From NCBI RefSeq assembly GCF_001426645.1, contig NZ_LMEX01000003.1:283449-347448 (forward strand): 64,000 nt of DNA, read 5' to 3'. Both the position numbers and the translations under genes were made by a program. The stretch comes from Rhodanobacter sp. Root480 (GTDB lineage: Bacteria > Pseudomonadota > Gammaproteobacteria > Xanthomonadales > Rhodanobacteraceae). Positions 55,380 to 64,000 of the stretch are shown one piece after another (within the stretch, counting starts at the first letter, position 1; each line of letters begins with the position of its first letter). Below the pieces are notes generated by a model. The model was not told where the DNA came from and did not search any database. It worked only from the letters and a program-made list of their open reading frames with translations.

Positions 55380-58300
55380 ATGAATATCCCCCAGCTCTGC
55401 ATCCGCCGCCCGGTGATGACCACGCTGTTGATGACGGCGCTGCTGGTGTTCGGTCTCGTGGCCTACCCGCAATTGCCGGTGAACGAGCTGCCGAACGTGG
55501 ATTTTCCCACCATCAGCATCAGTGCCAAGCTACCCGGCGCATCACCGGAGACGATGGCGTCGGCGGTGGCCACGCCGCTGGAAGGCAAGCTCTCCACCAT
55601 CGCCGGCATCAGCTCGATGAGCTCCACCAGCGCGTTGGGTTCCACCTCGATCACGCTGACCTTCGAACTGGACCGCAATATCGACGCGGCCGCGCAGGAT
55701 GTGCAGTCGGCCATCTCCTCGGCCTTGCGCCAGCTGCCGAAGGAAATGACCACGCCGCCCACGTTCCGCAAGGTGAACCCGGCCGACGCAGCGATCCTGT
55801 ACCTGGCGATGAGCTCCTCGACGATGCCGTTGACCCAGGTCGACGAATACGCCGAGACCGAACTGGCGCAACAGCTGTCGATGATCGACGGCGTGGCGCA
55901 GGTGAACGTGTACGGCTCGCAGAAATATGCCGTGCGTATCAGCGTGAATCCCGATCGCCTGGCGGCCGCCGGCATCGGCATCGACCAGGTGCAGAACGCG
56001 ATTGCCGACGCCAACGTCAACCAGTCCACCGGCTCGCTGTATGGCTCGCGCCAGCAGTTGCCGATCCGCAGCGATGGCCAGCTGCAGCGCGCGGCGGCGT
56101 ACAACGACGTGGTGGTGGCGTACCGCAACGGCGCGCCGGTGCATGTGCGCGATATCGGTGTGGCGCGCGACAGCGTGCAGGATGACCAGAAGGCCAGTTC
56201 GTACAACGGCACCCGCGCGATCGTGTTGGCGATCCAGCGCCAGCCCGGCGCCAACACCGTGGCCACGGTGGATCGCATAAAAGAGGTGCTGCCCAGCTTC
56301 CGCGCGGGCCTGCCGCCGTCGGTGAAACTGGCCACGCTGTACGACCGCTCGCAGTCGATCCGCGCCTCGGTGGACGACGTGCAGTTCACTCTGCTGCTGG
56401 CCGGCGTGCTGGTGGTGTTCGTGATCTACCTGTTTTTGGGCAGCCTGTCGGCCACGCTGATTCCCGCGGCGGCACTGCCGATCTCGGTGCTGGGCACGTT
56501 CGGCGTGATGTACGCGCTGGGCTACAGTCTCGACAACCTCTCGCTGCTGGCGCTGACCCTGGCGGTGGGTTTCGTGGTGGACGACGCGATCGTGATGCTG
56601 GAAAACATCGTGCGCCACATGGAAGCAGGCGTGCCGCCGTACGAGGCGGCGCTGCAGGGTGCGCAGGAGATCGGCTTCACCATTTTCTCGATGACGTTGT
56701 CGCTGATTGCCGTGTTCATCCCGGTGATGTTCATGGGCGGCATCGTGGGGCGGCTGTTCCATGAGTTCGCGGTGGTGATCAGCGTGGCGATCCTGATCTC
56801 CGGCATCGTGGCGATCACGCTGACGCCAATGCTGTGCAGCCGCTTCGTCAAAGGCCACGACCACACGCGGAAAAACTGGCTGGTGGGTGGTTTTGACCGT
56901 GGTTTCAACGCCGTGCAGCAGGGGTATTCGGACAGCCTGCGCTGGTGCATGGATCGTCCGCGTATCGTGCTGGCCACGTTCGGGCTGAGCCTGCTGGCCA
57001 CCGCGTTGCTGTTCTACGTGACACCGAAGGATTTCATCCCCGCCGGCGACAACGGCCAGTTGCGCGTCAACACCGAGGGCCCGGAGGATATTTCCTTCGA
57101 GGGCATGGGCGCGCGCCAGCAGCAACTGGTCGACATCGTGGCGAAGGACCCGAACATCGCCGGCTACATGTCCAGCATCGGCGCCGGCGGCTCGCGCAGC
57201 ACGGTCAACAACGGCTCGATTCTGCTGATGCTGAAACCGGCCAGTGAACGCAAGCTCGATCCGGAGCAGATCATCCAGGAGCTGCGGCCGAAGCTGGCCG
57301 AGGTTCCCGGTATCCGCGCGTACATCCAGAACACGCCGGCGATCCGCATCGGCGGCCGCCAGTCCAAGTCGCAGTACCAGTACACGTTGCAGTCGATCGA
57401 CATGCCGGCGTTGTACGACTGGAGCGGCAAGGTCACGCGCGCGTTCGCGGCGTTGCCGGGGTTCGAGGACGTCACCAACGACCTCGATCTCAACAGCCCC
57501 TCGATCGTGGTGAACGTGGACCGCAGCAAGCTGGCGCCGCTGGGGCTCACCATGGCGCAGGTGCAGACCGCGCTGGGCATCGGCTTTGGCGAGAACCAGA
57601 TCTCCACCATCTACGGTTCTGCCACGCAGTACTGGGTGATCCTGCAGGTGGACCGCAAGCTGCAGGACGATCCGGCCGTGCTGTCGCGGCTTTACGTCAC
57701 CTCCCGCAGCGGCGCCCTGGTGCCGCTGAACGCGGTGGCCAGTTTCAAGCGCGAGCCGCAGGCGCTCACCGTGAACCACCAGGGCCAGCTGCCCGCGGTG
57801 ACGGTGTCGTTCAACCTGGCGCCGGGTTACAGCCTCGGCGATGCGGTGGCCAGCATCGATGGCGCGATGCAGAAGATGGGCCTGCCGGCCACCATCAGCG
57901 GCAGCGTGCAGGGCACGGCGCAGGCATTCCAGCAATCCATACAGGGCATGGGCATGTTGCTGCTGCTGGCGGTGTTCGTGATCTATCTGGTGCTGGGCAT
58001 CCTGTACGAAAGCTTCATCCACCCGCTGACCATCCTGTCCGGCCTGCCCGCCGCGGCGGTCGGCGCGCTGCTGACCCTGGTGATCTTCCAGGCCTCGCTG
58101 GATCTGTTCGCCTTCGTGGGCATCGTGATGCTGATCGGCATCGTCAAGAAGAACGCGATCATGCTGATCGACTTCGCGCTGGAGCGTCAGCGCGAGGAAG
58201 GCATGATGCCGGCGCAGGCCATCTTCGAGGCGTGCCGCGTGCGTTTCCGTCCGATCATGATGACCAGCATGGCCGCGATGGCCGGCACCTTGCCGATCGC

Positions 58301-58472
58301 CTTGAGCATCGGCGCCGGCGCCGAAGTACGCCGCTCGCTGGGCCTGGCGGTAGTCGGCGGGCTGATCTTCTCGCAGGTGCTGACGCTGTACCTGACGCCG
58401 GTGATCTACCTCTACATGGATCGGCTGCAACGGCGCTTCGCGACGCCGGCAACCAACGCGCCTGCACATTAA
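55380..58472 (+). CDS. RND multidrug efflux pump (MdtB/MdtC-like)
   Basis: A 1030-residue inner-membrane proton antiporter of the HAE-1/AcrB superfamily. Twelve helices are expected: one at 10-30, then blocks around 335-530 and 850-1015. The proton-relay Asp401 and Asp402 lie in GFVVDDAIVMLENI. PNVDFPTISISAKLPGASPE, the pore and docking domains and GIVKKNAIMLIDFAL match MdtB/MdtC. A single pump gene follows the adaptor, unlike the E. coli mdtBC pair, so it is likely homotrimeric. Substrates cannot be told from sequence. Confidence 0.94.
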   Translation: MNIPQLCIRRPVMTTLLMTALLVFGLVAYPQLPVNELPNVDFPTISISAKLPGASPETMASAVATPLEGKLSTIAGISSMSSTSALGSTSITLTFELDRNIDAAAQDVQSAISSALRQLPKEMTTPPTFRKVNPADAAILYLAMSSSTMPLTQVDEYAETELAQQLSMIDGVAQVNVYGSQKYAVRISVNPDRLAAAGIGIDQVQNAIADANVNQSTGSLYGSRQQLPIRSDGQLQRAAAYNDVVVAYRNGAPVHVRDIGVARDSVQDDQKASSYNGTRAIVLAIQRQPGANTVATVDRIKEVLPSFRAGLPPSVKLATLYDRSQSIRASVDDVQFTLLLAGVLVVFVIYLFLGSLSATLIPAAALPISVLGTFGVMYALGYSLDNLSLLALTLAVGFVVDDAIVMLENIVRHMEAGVPPYEAALQGAQEIGFTIFSMTLSLIAVFIPVMFMGGIVGRLFHEFAVVISVAILISGIVAITLTPMLCSRFVKGHDHTRKNWLVGGFDRGFNAVQQGYSDSLRWCMDRPRIVLATFGLSLLATALLFYVTPKDFIPAGDNGQLRVNTEGPEDISFEGMGARQQQLVDIVAKDPNIAGYMSSIGAGGSRSTVNNGSILLMLKPASERKLDPEQIIQELRPKLAEVPGIRAYIQNTPAIRIGGRQSKSQYQYTLQSIDMPALYDWSGKVTRAFAALPGFEDVTNDLDLNSPSIVVNVDRSKLAPLGLTMAQVQTALGIGFGENQISTIYGSATQYWVILQVDRKLQDDPAVLSRLYVTSRSGALVPLNAVASFKREPQALTVNHQGQLPAVTVSFNLAPGYSLGDAVASIDGAMQKMGLPATISGSVQGTAQAFQQSIQGMGMLLLLAVFVIYLVLGILYESFIHPLTILSGLPAAAVGALLTLVIFQASLDLFAFVGIVMLIGIVKKNAIMLIDFALERQREEGMMPAQAIFEACRVRFRPIMMTSMAAMAGTLPIALSIGAGAEVRRSLGLAVVGGLIFSQVLTLYLTPVIYLYMDRLQRRFATPATNAPAH

Positions 58473-58887
58473 GCGCGAAATCCCGCCGCGCTTGGCGCGC
58501 AATGGGACGGGGCGTGTTGAGATTATGTGGGTACCTTGCCGACGCCGGCAGGGCCCGATCACGTGGGTGACCGATGACGATGGAGGCGGTCCCGTCCCAA
58601 TCCCACGACGACTTGTCAATGGCGTTCGCCTGCGCACAGCCCTGCAGCTGGTGGTAGGTCCTCACCTGGATTTCCCCGCTTCGGCCCGCAAGCTTCGCCA
58701 GGTTCTTTCCCGGGGTTATAGTGCGCAAGGGGACAATCTCTTCGGTTTGCAGCCGCCACGACACCATCAGGTGCATCGAGGCCGGGGAGTGGGCGGCCTC
58801 AAGTCAACCATCAAGGCGGATGCTCTCGCGGTGTCACCTGGCTCTCCGTATCGACCTTTTCCATTTCTGCAGCGAGTCTTTCCGAAC
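58473..58887. other. 415-base gap with a possible long leader
   Basis: No gene with coding character on either strand. A plausible promoter lies at 58694-58722 (TTCGCC, 17-base spacer, TATAGT), which would give the next gene a leader of about 160 bases. TGGGACGGG (58493-58501) and CCCGTCCCA (58592-58600) form a distant inverted repeat. No terminator with a T-run follows the pump. Confidence 0.35.
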
Positions 58888-59349
58888 ATGAAGAAACGAC
58901 GTGCCATCACCTTCTCCGCACTGTTCACCCTGCTTGCCGTTGCCTCACTGCCGGTGACTGCTGGCGTGTATACGGATGATTTGTCGAAGTGCCTCGTTTC
59001 CAAGACGACGCCGGAACAGAAGGGGGTTCTGGTCAACTGGATGTTTTCGGCGATGTCGCTGAATCCATCCGTGGCCAAATTCGTCACTCTTCCGGATGCG
59101 CAGCGCAAGGCGTTCAACGTCGACATGGCCAAATTGTTCGAGTCGCTGGTGACGGTCACCTGCAAGTCGGAGATGCAACTGGCCGTGCGATATGAGGGCA
59201 ATACCGCCATCGGCGCGGCCTTCACCGTACTTGGACAGGTGGCTGGCAGGGAGCTCTTTTCCAACCCGGAAGTGGCGAAAGGCATGTCCGACCTGGAGAG
59301 GTACCTGGACAACGACAAGATCAAGGCGGCGTTGAACCCCGCGAAGTAG
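58888..59349 (+). CDS. Exported protein of unknown function
   Basis: A 153-residue precursor with a clear signal peptide (MKKRRAITFSALFTLLAVAS, cleavage after VTA at about 25). The mature part is mostly helical and has two cysteines, Cys35 and Cys92, which could form a disulphide. Segments include DDLSKCLVSKTTPEQKGVLV, SVAKFVTLPDAQRKAFNVDM and LFESLVTVTCKSEMQLAVRY. There is no lipobox. I do not recognise a family with certainty. ATG at 58888 is chosen because it starts the signal peptide; the open frame upstream to 58492 lacks coding character. No obvious operon partner; the next gene is convergent. Confidence 0.75.
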   Translation: MKKRRAITFSALFTLLAVASLPVTAGVYTDDLSKCLVSKTTPEQKGVLVNWMFSAMSLNPSVAKFVTLPDAQRKAFNVDMAKLFESLVTVTCKSEMQLAVRYEGNTAIGAAFTVLGQVAGRELFSNPEVAKGMSDLERYLDNDKIKAALNPAK

Positions 59350-59529
59350 GGCGCCAAGCCCGGCGGGAACCCTGCTGCAGGATCTGCAACAATGGCAGGT
59401 GAGGGTGCCCCGGGGGGAGGTCGCACCAGATCCATTCATGCTCGCGCGGCAGTGCCTTCAGGGCTTCCCGTTTGTCGACGGTGAGGCACGTCGCCTTGTC
59501 TCCAGTTGTCGTGTTGCTGGTACGCGGAG

Positions 59530-60963
59530 CTATTCGTTGGTGCCGTCTTTGGCGAAGGCGCCAGGCGCCGAGCCGAAATCGCCATCCGCCTGCGCGGCCA
59601 TGTAAGAGAACGCGGCGTACACGGCCACGTTCTGCGCCAGTTCCTGCGGGTCGACCTTGTCCAGTGTGTCGTTGGCGGTGTGGTGCCAGTCGAAGTACTT
59701 CGTGCCGTCCTGGGTCAGCGACAGTGCGGCCATGCCCTTGGCGTGCATCTGCGACAGATCCGATCCGCCGCCGCCGGGGCGCTTGGCGTCGTAGGCCACG
59801 CCGAGCGGTGCCAGCACGTTGGCGATCTGCGCGATGGCGGCGCGCGCGTCGGGCTTCACGCTGGCGCTCATGCGCCAGACCGGGCCGGCGCCGAAATCCG
59901 AATCCGTGCCCAGCTGGAACTGGCCAACCTCAGCGGCATGCTTGTCGGCGTAGGCGCGGCTACCCCACAGGCCCATTTCCTCGTTGGCGAATGCGATGAC
60001 GCGGATGGTGCGGTCGGGGCGTTGCGGCAGGTCGCCGATCAGTTTGCCGGCCGCCATCGCGATGGCCACGCCGGCGCCGTCGTCGATCGCGCCGGTGCCC
60101 AGGTCCCACGAATCCAGATGGCCACCGATGGCGACCACCTGCTCGGGATGCTTGCGGCCGGTGATCTCGCCGATCACGTTGGCGCCGGTGTATTCGCCGT
60201 CGAGGCCGCAGTCCAGATCCAGCTTCACCGTCACCGGCTTGCCGTAGGCCAGCGCGCGCTCCAACTGGTCGGCGTCGGGGTTGGAAAGGGCGGCGGCGGG
60301 AATCGCCTTGGACGGGTCGCGGAAGCCGGTGACGCCGGTGTGCGCGATGCGTTCGTGCGCATCGGTACCCGCCGAGCGCAGCAGGTAGCCGGCCGCGCCC
60401 TTGGCGGCGGCGATCACCGGTCCGGCGGTACGCACGGCCGACCCCATGCCGTAGCCATGGCCATCCTTCGCGCGCTGCATGCGATAGCCGACGTAGACGA
60501 TGCGGCCTTTCACGCTGGCCGGGTCGGCCGCCTTCAAGGCGTCCAGGCTGTCGAACTTCACCACTTGCGCGCTGAGACCGCCCGCGGGCGTACCCGGCGA
60601 ATAGCCCAGCGCCGTCACCACCAATGGCTGCGGAAACGGCGCCACAATCGCGGCGTGTTCGCTGCGGCGTACCCACTTCGGATACGTGACCGCTTCGGTA
60701 TAGACCTTGTCGTAGCCGAGCGCCCTGAATTTTGCCACGGCCCAGTCGCGGGCGCGCTGGTCGGCTTCGCTGCCGGCCAGGCGCGCACCAACCTCGGTGG
60801 TCAGCGAGGCGACGATGCGGTAGCCGGTGTCGTCGTGCAGGGCGCGGTCGCGCAACTGTTCGGCCGTCTTTACGGCTGTTGCGGGAATGGCGGTGGCGGC
60901 GCTGACGATGCCGCTGGCCAGCAGCAGGCTGGCGGCGAGCAAGGTGAAGGGAAGACGGCGCAT
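59530..60963 (-). CDS. M28 family metallopeptidase with PA domain
   Basis: A 477-residue exported aminopeptidase/carboxypeptidase-like zinc enzyme. Signal peptide (MRRLPFTLLAASLLLASGIVSA). A PA insert (about 130-250; VKGRIVYVGYRMQRAKDGHG). Zinc ligands appear in order: His and Asp in VVAIGGHLDSWDLGTGAIDDGAG, Glu-Glu in FANEEMGLWGS, Asp in LGTDSDFGA and His in YFDWHHTANDTLDKV. The substrate is probably peptides in the periplasm. Appears monocistronic and convergent with the orphan exported protein; the 180 bases between them show nothing clear. Confidence 0.92.
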   Translation of the reverse strand: MRRLPFTLLAASLLLASGIVSAATAIPATAVKTAEQLRDRALHDDTGYRIVASLTTEVGARLAGSEADQRARDWAVAKFRALGYDKVYTEAVTYPKWVRRSEHAAIVAPFPQPLVVTALGYSPGTPAGGLSAQVVKFDSLDALKAADPASVKGRIVYVGYRMQRAKDGHGYGMGSAVRTAGPVIAAAKGAAGYLLRSAGTDAHERIAHTGVTGFRDPSKAIPAAALSNPDADQLERALAYGKPVTVKLDLDCGLDGEYTGANVIGEITGRKHPEQVVAIGGHLDSWDLGTGAIDDGAGVAIAMAAGKLIGDLPQRPDRTIRVIAFANEEMGLWGSRAYADKHAAEVGQFQLGTDSDFGAGPVWRMSASVKPDARAAIAQIANVLAPLGVAYDAKRPGGGGSDLSQMHAKGMAALSLTQDGTKYFDWHHTANDTLDKVDPQELAQNVAVYAAFSYMAAQADGDFGSAPGAFAKDGTNE

Positions 60964-61030
60964 CGGGGAACTCCGCGGATCAAACCCCGATTATGGCGTG
61001 GTGAGCTGGCCACGCTTGGGCCAAAAGTCA

Positions 61031-61110
61031 TTGTAGGGGCGGCTTCAGCCGTGATGCTTTTGCTCCGGGGCTCCAAGGCAAAAGCATCGCGACTGAAGTC
61101 GCTCCCACAA
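61031..61110. repeat. REP pair (inverted), GTGGGAGCG family
   Basis: Two 31-base units in inverted orientation (61031-61061 and 61080-61110). Each has a GCGGCT/AGCCGT- or GCGACT/AGTCGC-type mini-hairpin and GATGCTTTT, and together they form a long imperfect stem. Between the M28 gene and mscL. A partial third copy of the outer part (GCTGCTCCCAC) follows near 61114. Confidence 0.8.
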
Positions 61111-61137
61111 GAAGCTGCTCCCACGGGGATGGCTACC

Positions 61138-61548
61138 TTACTGGCGGTTCTTCAGCAGGTCGCGGATTTCGGTCAGCAAGGCCACGTCGGCCGGCGGTGC
61201 AGCGGGGGCTTCTTCCTGCTTGCGGTTGAGCTTGTTGATGCCCTTGATCACCAGGAAGATCGCAAACGCGATGATCAGGAACTGGATCAGCGTATTGATG
61301 AACGCGCCGTACTGGATAGCCACCTCCGCCACCTTGTGCGCGGGGTCGGTGGCATCGGCCGGTCGCAGCACCCATTTCAGGTTGCTGAAATCGACGCCGC
61401 CGGTCAGCCAGCCAATCGGCGGCATGATGATCTGATCCACCAGCGAGGTGACGATCTTGCCGAATGCCCCGCCGATCACCACACCGACCGCCAGGTCGAT
61501 GACGTTGCCTCGCATGGCGAACGCCTTGAACTCACTAAGCATGCTCAT
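61138..61548 (-). CDS. mscL: Large-conductance mechanosensitive channel
   Basis: A 136-residue pentameric channel releasing solutes under hypo-osmotic shock. The N-terminal amphipathic segment [20 protein letters not shown] leads into TM1 (about 16-45; [20 protein letters not shown]), a periplasmic loop, TM2 ([20 protein letters not shown]) and a C-terminal helix ([11 protein letters not shown]). Length and motifs match E. coli MscL (136 residues). The ATG at 61548 gives the canonical start; the frame upstream is shadow. Confidence 0.96.
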   Translation of the reverse strand: MSMLSEFKAFAMRGNVIDLAVGVVIGGAFGKIVTSLVDQIIMPPIGWLTGGVDFSNLKWVLRPADATDPAHKVAEVAIQYGAFINTLIQFLIIAFAIFLVIKGINKLNRKQEEAPAAPPADVALLTEIRDLLKNRQ

Positions 61549-61646
61549 GCTGCAGATACTCCCTTGTCGAGCCGAATGGCATGGCGACTGTAACCCCTCG
61601 TCGCGTGTACGGACAGGGAAAACCCCACGGCTTTGGCCCGGTGGGA

Positions 61647-62333
61647 TCAGACGATCCGGCCGTCCAGTTCGGCCACGCCGGCCAGCTCGGCGTGAAAGCG
61701 GTCGCCGCGTTGCAACGCGGCCACGCCGGCCGGCGTGCCGGTGAAGATCAGGTCGCCGGCCTTCAGCTCGAACAGCCGGGACAGCGCGGCGATGATCTGC
61801 GGTATGCCATGCAGCATGTGCTCCAGCGTGGTCTGCTGGCGCTGCTCGCCGTTGATCTCCAGCCGCAGCACGGTACCAGCGACCGGCGTGGCTTCCGCGG
61901 CCAGTCGCAAGGCGGACACGGGTGCGGAATGGTCGAACCCCTTGGCCACGTCCCACGGGTGGCCCTTTTTCTTGGCCTGCGCCTGCAGGTCGCGGCGGGT
62001 CAGGTCCAGCCCGACGCCATAGCCGAAGATCAGCGTGGAGGCGTTCTCGACGGCGATGTCGGTACCGCCGGCAACCAGTGCCACCACCATCTCGACTTCG
62101 TGGTGCAATGATGCCGTGGCCGACGGATACGGCACGTCGGCGCCATCACTGACCACGGCGTCGGCCGGCTTGCAGAAAAACATCGGCTGTTCCAGATCCA
62201 CCGTACTGCCCATTTCGGCAGCATGATCGGCATAATTGCGGCCGATGCAGAATACGCGGCGTACGGCAAAACGCTGGTCGCTGCCGATGACGGGCAGGCT
62301 GGGAATGGCGGGTGGATCGATGATGTAGGTCAT
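61647..62333 (-). CDS. Fumarylacetoacetate hydrolase family protein
   Basis: A 228-residue FAH-fold metal-dependent hydrolase or decarboxylase, the size of acylpyruvases/fumarylpyruvate hydrolases (FAHD1-like). Landmarks: [28 protein letters not shown], the metal ligands in [11 protein letters not shown] (two Glu), [20 protein letters not shown] (Asp and the catalytic region), [15 protein letters not shown] and [22 protein letters not shown] at 62333 starts the conserved region. Substrate not decidable from sequence. Divergent from the exporter adaptor. Confidence 0.9.
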   Translation of the reverse strand: MTYIIDPPAIPSLPVIGSDQRFAVRRVFCIGRNYADHAAEMGSTVDLEQPMFFCKPADAVVSDGADVPYPSATASLHHEVEMVVALVAGGTDIAVENASTLIFGYGVGLDLTRRDLQAQAKKKGHPWDVAKGFDHSAPVSALRLAAEATPVAGTVLRLEINGEQRQQTTLEHMLHGIPQIIAALSRLFELKAGDLIFTGTPAGVAALQRGDRFHAELAGVAELDGRIV

Positions 62334-62486
62334 CCGCCAAGCGTAGCAAACCGAAGTGCAATGCGACGTTCGGAACCGGGTGACAGCTGTCATCGACGAT
62401 GGCTGATGCCGCACCCTGACCACGCCGCGGTCGATCGATCAATCTTGCATGCATCGCACACCGGGCAAACCGGTCGGGGAGTAAGG

Positions 62487-63722
62487 GTGGACAACGCCGA
62501 GCTGTTGAAGGAACTGCGCATCGATCGCAACCAGCGCGAGGCGCACGACAGCGGCCCCGGCCGCTGGCCGTGGATCGCCGCCGGCGTGCTGGTGCTGCTC
62601 GCCTTGCTTGGCGGCGGCGCTTGGCTGTGGCTGGGCCAGCGGCCGCTGCCGGTGAAAACCGCCACCGCCGTGGCGCCCACCGCCGCGGGTGAGTCCGGCG
62701 CGGTGCTGCAGGCCACCGGCTACGTCACCGCGCGGCGCCAGGCCACCGTGTCGGCGCAGATCACCGGCACGCTCACCGCCGTGCTGATCGAAGAGGGCGA
62801 CCGCGTCACCAAGGGCCAGGTGCTGGCGCGGCTGGACGACAGCGGCTACAAGGCCACGCTCGCCGCGGTGAAGGCGCAGGCCGATGCGGCGCATGCGCTG
62901 GTGACGCAGTACCAGTCGCAATTGAAGCAGTCCGAACACGACGCCAGGCGCCAGCAGCAACTGGTCGAGCGTGGGCTGGTGTCGCGGCAAAGTGCCGAGC
63001 AGGCGCAAACCCAGGTCGAGAGCCTGCGCGCCCAGCTCGCCGCACAGCGCCAGCAGGCGCATGCCGCCGACGCCCAGGCAGCAGTGGCCAAGGTGAATTT
63101 CGACTACACCGTGGTGCGCGCGCCGTTCAGCGGCGTGGTCACCACCAAGGACGCGCAGGTAGGCGAGATCATCTCGCCGCTGTCCGCCGGCGGCGGCTTC
63201 ACCCGCACCGGCGTGGGCACCATCGTGGACATGGATTCGCTGGAGATCGACGTCGACGTCAACGAGGCCTACATCGGTCGGGTCAAGCCGGGCATGCTGG
63301 CCGAAGCGGTGCTGGACGCGTACCCGGACTGGAAAATCCCCGCCCACGTGGTCGCCATCGTGCCCACCGCCGACCGCGGCAAGGCCACCATCAAGGTGCG
63401 TGTGGCGCTGGAGCAGAAGGACGCGCGGGTGGTGCCGGACATGGGCGCGCGGGTGTCGTTCCTGGAAGAAAAGGCGAAGGCGGGCGCCGCCGCGCCGCAA
63501 GGCGTGCTGGTGCCGGCCACGGCGATCGTGCAGCGCGATCGCCACAGCGTGGTGTTCGTGCTCGACGGCGAGCAGGTGCGTCAGCGCACGGTGACGCCGG
63601 CCGCGCAGACCTACGGCGACCTGCGCCTGCTGCCCGCCGCGGTGAGCGCGGGCGAAAGCGTGGTGGTGTCGCCGCCGCCGGCATTGAAGGATGGTTCGGA
63701 CGTCCAGATAGCGAAACCGTAA
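62487..63722 (+). CDS. Efflux periplasmic adaptor of a MacAB-like ABC exporter
   Basis: A 411-residue membrane-fusion protein. A 30-residue basic cytoplasmic head, one membrane helix (about 31-50), biotinyl-lipoyl-like halves ([20 protein letters not shown], then [20 protein letters not shown]), a coiled-coil hairpin (about 130-200), [20 protein letters not shown], and barrel domains with [23 protein letters not shown] at 62487 has GGGAGTAAG upstream as ribosome site. The start of an ABC ATPase follows across a REP element, so this is the adaptor of an ABC export system rather than RND; the permease lies beyond the window. Confidence 0.9.
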   Translation: MDNAELLKELRIDRNQREAHDSGPGRWPWIAAGVLVLLALLGGGAWLWLGQRPLPVKTATAVAPTAAGESGAVLQATGYVTARRQATVSAQITGTLTAVLIEEGDRVTKGQVLARLDDSGYKATLAAVKAQADAAHALVTQYQSQLKQSEHDARRQQQLVERGLVSRQSAEQAQTQVESLRAQLAAQRQQAHAADAQAAVAKVNFDYTVVRAPFSGVVTTKDAQVGEIISPLSAGGGFTRTGVGTIVDMDSLEIDVDVNEAYIGRVKPGMLAEAVLDAYPDWKIPAHVVAIVPTADRGKATIKVRVALEQKDARVVPDMGARVSFLEEKAKAGAAAPQGVLVPATAIVQRDRHSVVFVLDGEQVRQRTVTPAAQTYGDLRLLPAAVSAGESVVVSPPPALKDGSDVQIAKP

Positions 63723-63735
63723 ATTTCCAGATCCC

Positions 63736-63811
63736 TGTGGGAGCGGCTTCAGCCGCGATGCTTTCCCGGGGATTCAAGAAGCAGAGCATCGCGACTGAAG
63801 TCGCTCCCACA
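63736..63811. repeat. REP pair (inverted), GTGGGAGCG family
   Basis: Two units (63736-63763 and 63785-63811) in inverted orientation with GCGGCT-TC-AGCCGC and GCGACT-TC-AGTCGC mini-hairpins. Located inside a probable operon, between the adaptor and its ABC ATPase, where it could reduce or stabilise part of the transcript. Confidence 0.8.
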
Positions 63812-63838
63812 AAAGACCGCACATCGTCGGAGAATGCC

Positions 63839-64000
63839 ATGGCCACGCTGATCGAGATCCAGAACCTCGCCAAGAGCTACACCCGCGGCAAGCAGAAAGT
63901 CGAAGTGTTGCACCACGTCAACCTGGACATCGCCGAAGGAGATTTCCTGGCGCTGATGGGCCCGTCCGGCTCGGGCAAGACCACCTTGCTCAACCTGATC
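63839..64000 (+). CDS. ABC exporter ATP-binding protein, MacB-like N-terminus (cut by window end)
   Basis: The first 54 residues of an ABC ATPase. [20 protein letters not shown], then [20 protein letters not shown] and Walker [10 protein letters not shown] are typical of the LolD/MacB subfamily. The rest lies beyond the window. It follows the adaptor gene and is its likely energiser. Confidence 0.85.
   Translation, partial: MATLIEIQNLAKSYTRGKQKVEVLHHVNLDIAEGDFLALMGPSGSGKTTLLNLI

Noticed and set aside
55542..58637. A 1031-residue minus-strand frame opposite the RND pump
   Set aside because: His/Arg/Gln-rich composition with no domain; a typical antisense frame in high-GC DNA. The pump on the plus strand is unambiguous.
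58255..58776. Minus-strand frame in the gap after the RND pump
   Set aside because: Overlaps the pump 3' end, lacks a ribosome site and has no recognisable domain.
59506..61593. A 695-residue plus-strand frame opposite the M28 peptidase and mscL
   Set aside because: Low-complexity Ala/Gly/Arg/His composition; antisense to clear genes and crosses a REP element.

Overview
The window is a high-GC chromosomal segment of a gammaproteobacterium. It most resembles the Xanthomonadales, in particular the Rhodanobacteraceae (Rhodanobacter/Dyella/Frateuria type). Three things point there: the protein flavour and gene order (ygfB-pepP; hemW-rdgB-rph/yicC-gmk; rpoZ-spoT-ridA-recG; rpmE2-gltA; mrcA/pilMNOPQ; the moxR-Bat operon), a type IV pilus, and REP-like palindromes containing GTGGGAGCG. 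The genus is an inference. Gene density is high, most genes are housekeeping, and I see no tRNA, rRNA, CRISPR, prophage or insertion sequence.

Layout. 1-4.85 kb: a truncated ZapB-like gene, ygfB, pepP and a cytochrome bd oxidase (cydAB). 4.95-12.2 kb: a 2110-residue autotransporter with very glycine-rich arrays, and a sulfotransferase just upstream. 12.7-19 kb: a PepQ-like dipeptidase, then PilZ and two tandem DUF1631 proteins. 19-23.4 kb: hemW, rdgB, rph, yicC and gmk. 23.4-27.9 kb: a complete Mla phospholipid transport locus (mlaFEDCB plus convergent mlaA); its MlaD carries two MCE domains instead of one. 28-33.5 kb: rpoZ, spoT, ridA, recG. 33.7-37.3 kb: a nucleoside hydrolase lacking the usual catalytic His, L31 type B, citrate synthase and an unknown protein. 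37.5-45.5 kb: PBP1a divergent from the pilMNOPQ operon. 45.8-52.9 kb: a six-gene MoxR/Bat operon. 52.9-58.5 kb: a macro-domain protein, a MarR regulator and an RND efflux adaptor and pump. 58.9-64 kb: an orphan exported protein, an M28 peptidase, MscL, an FAH-family hydrolase and the start of a MacAB-like exporter cut by the window end.

Cell-envelope biology dominates: lipid asymmetry (Mla), peptidoglycan synthesis (PBP1a), pilus assembly (PilMNOPQ), a surface autotransporter, Bat/MoxR envelope chaperoning, two export systems and a mechanosensitive channel. Operons are tightly packed, with many ATGA, GTGA and TGATG start/stop overlaps.

The points most worth a second look are the two-MCE MlaD inside a locus that splits the usual gmk-rpoZ-spoT order, the internally duplicated glycine-rich autotransporter, the DUF1631-DUF1631-PilZ cluster, a Bat VWA protein with a degenerate metal site, and a REP-like hairpin that covers the gmk ribosome binding site.
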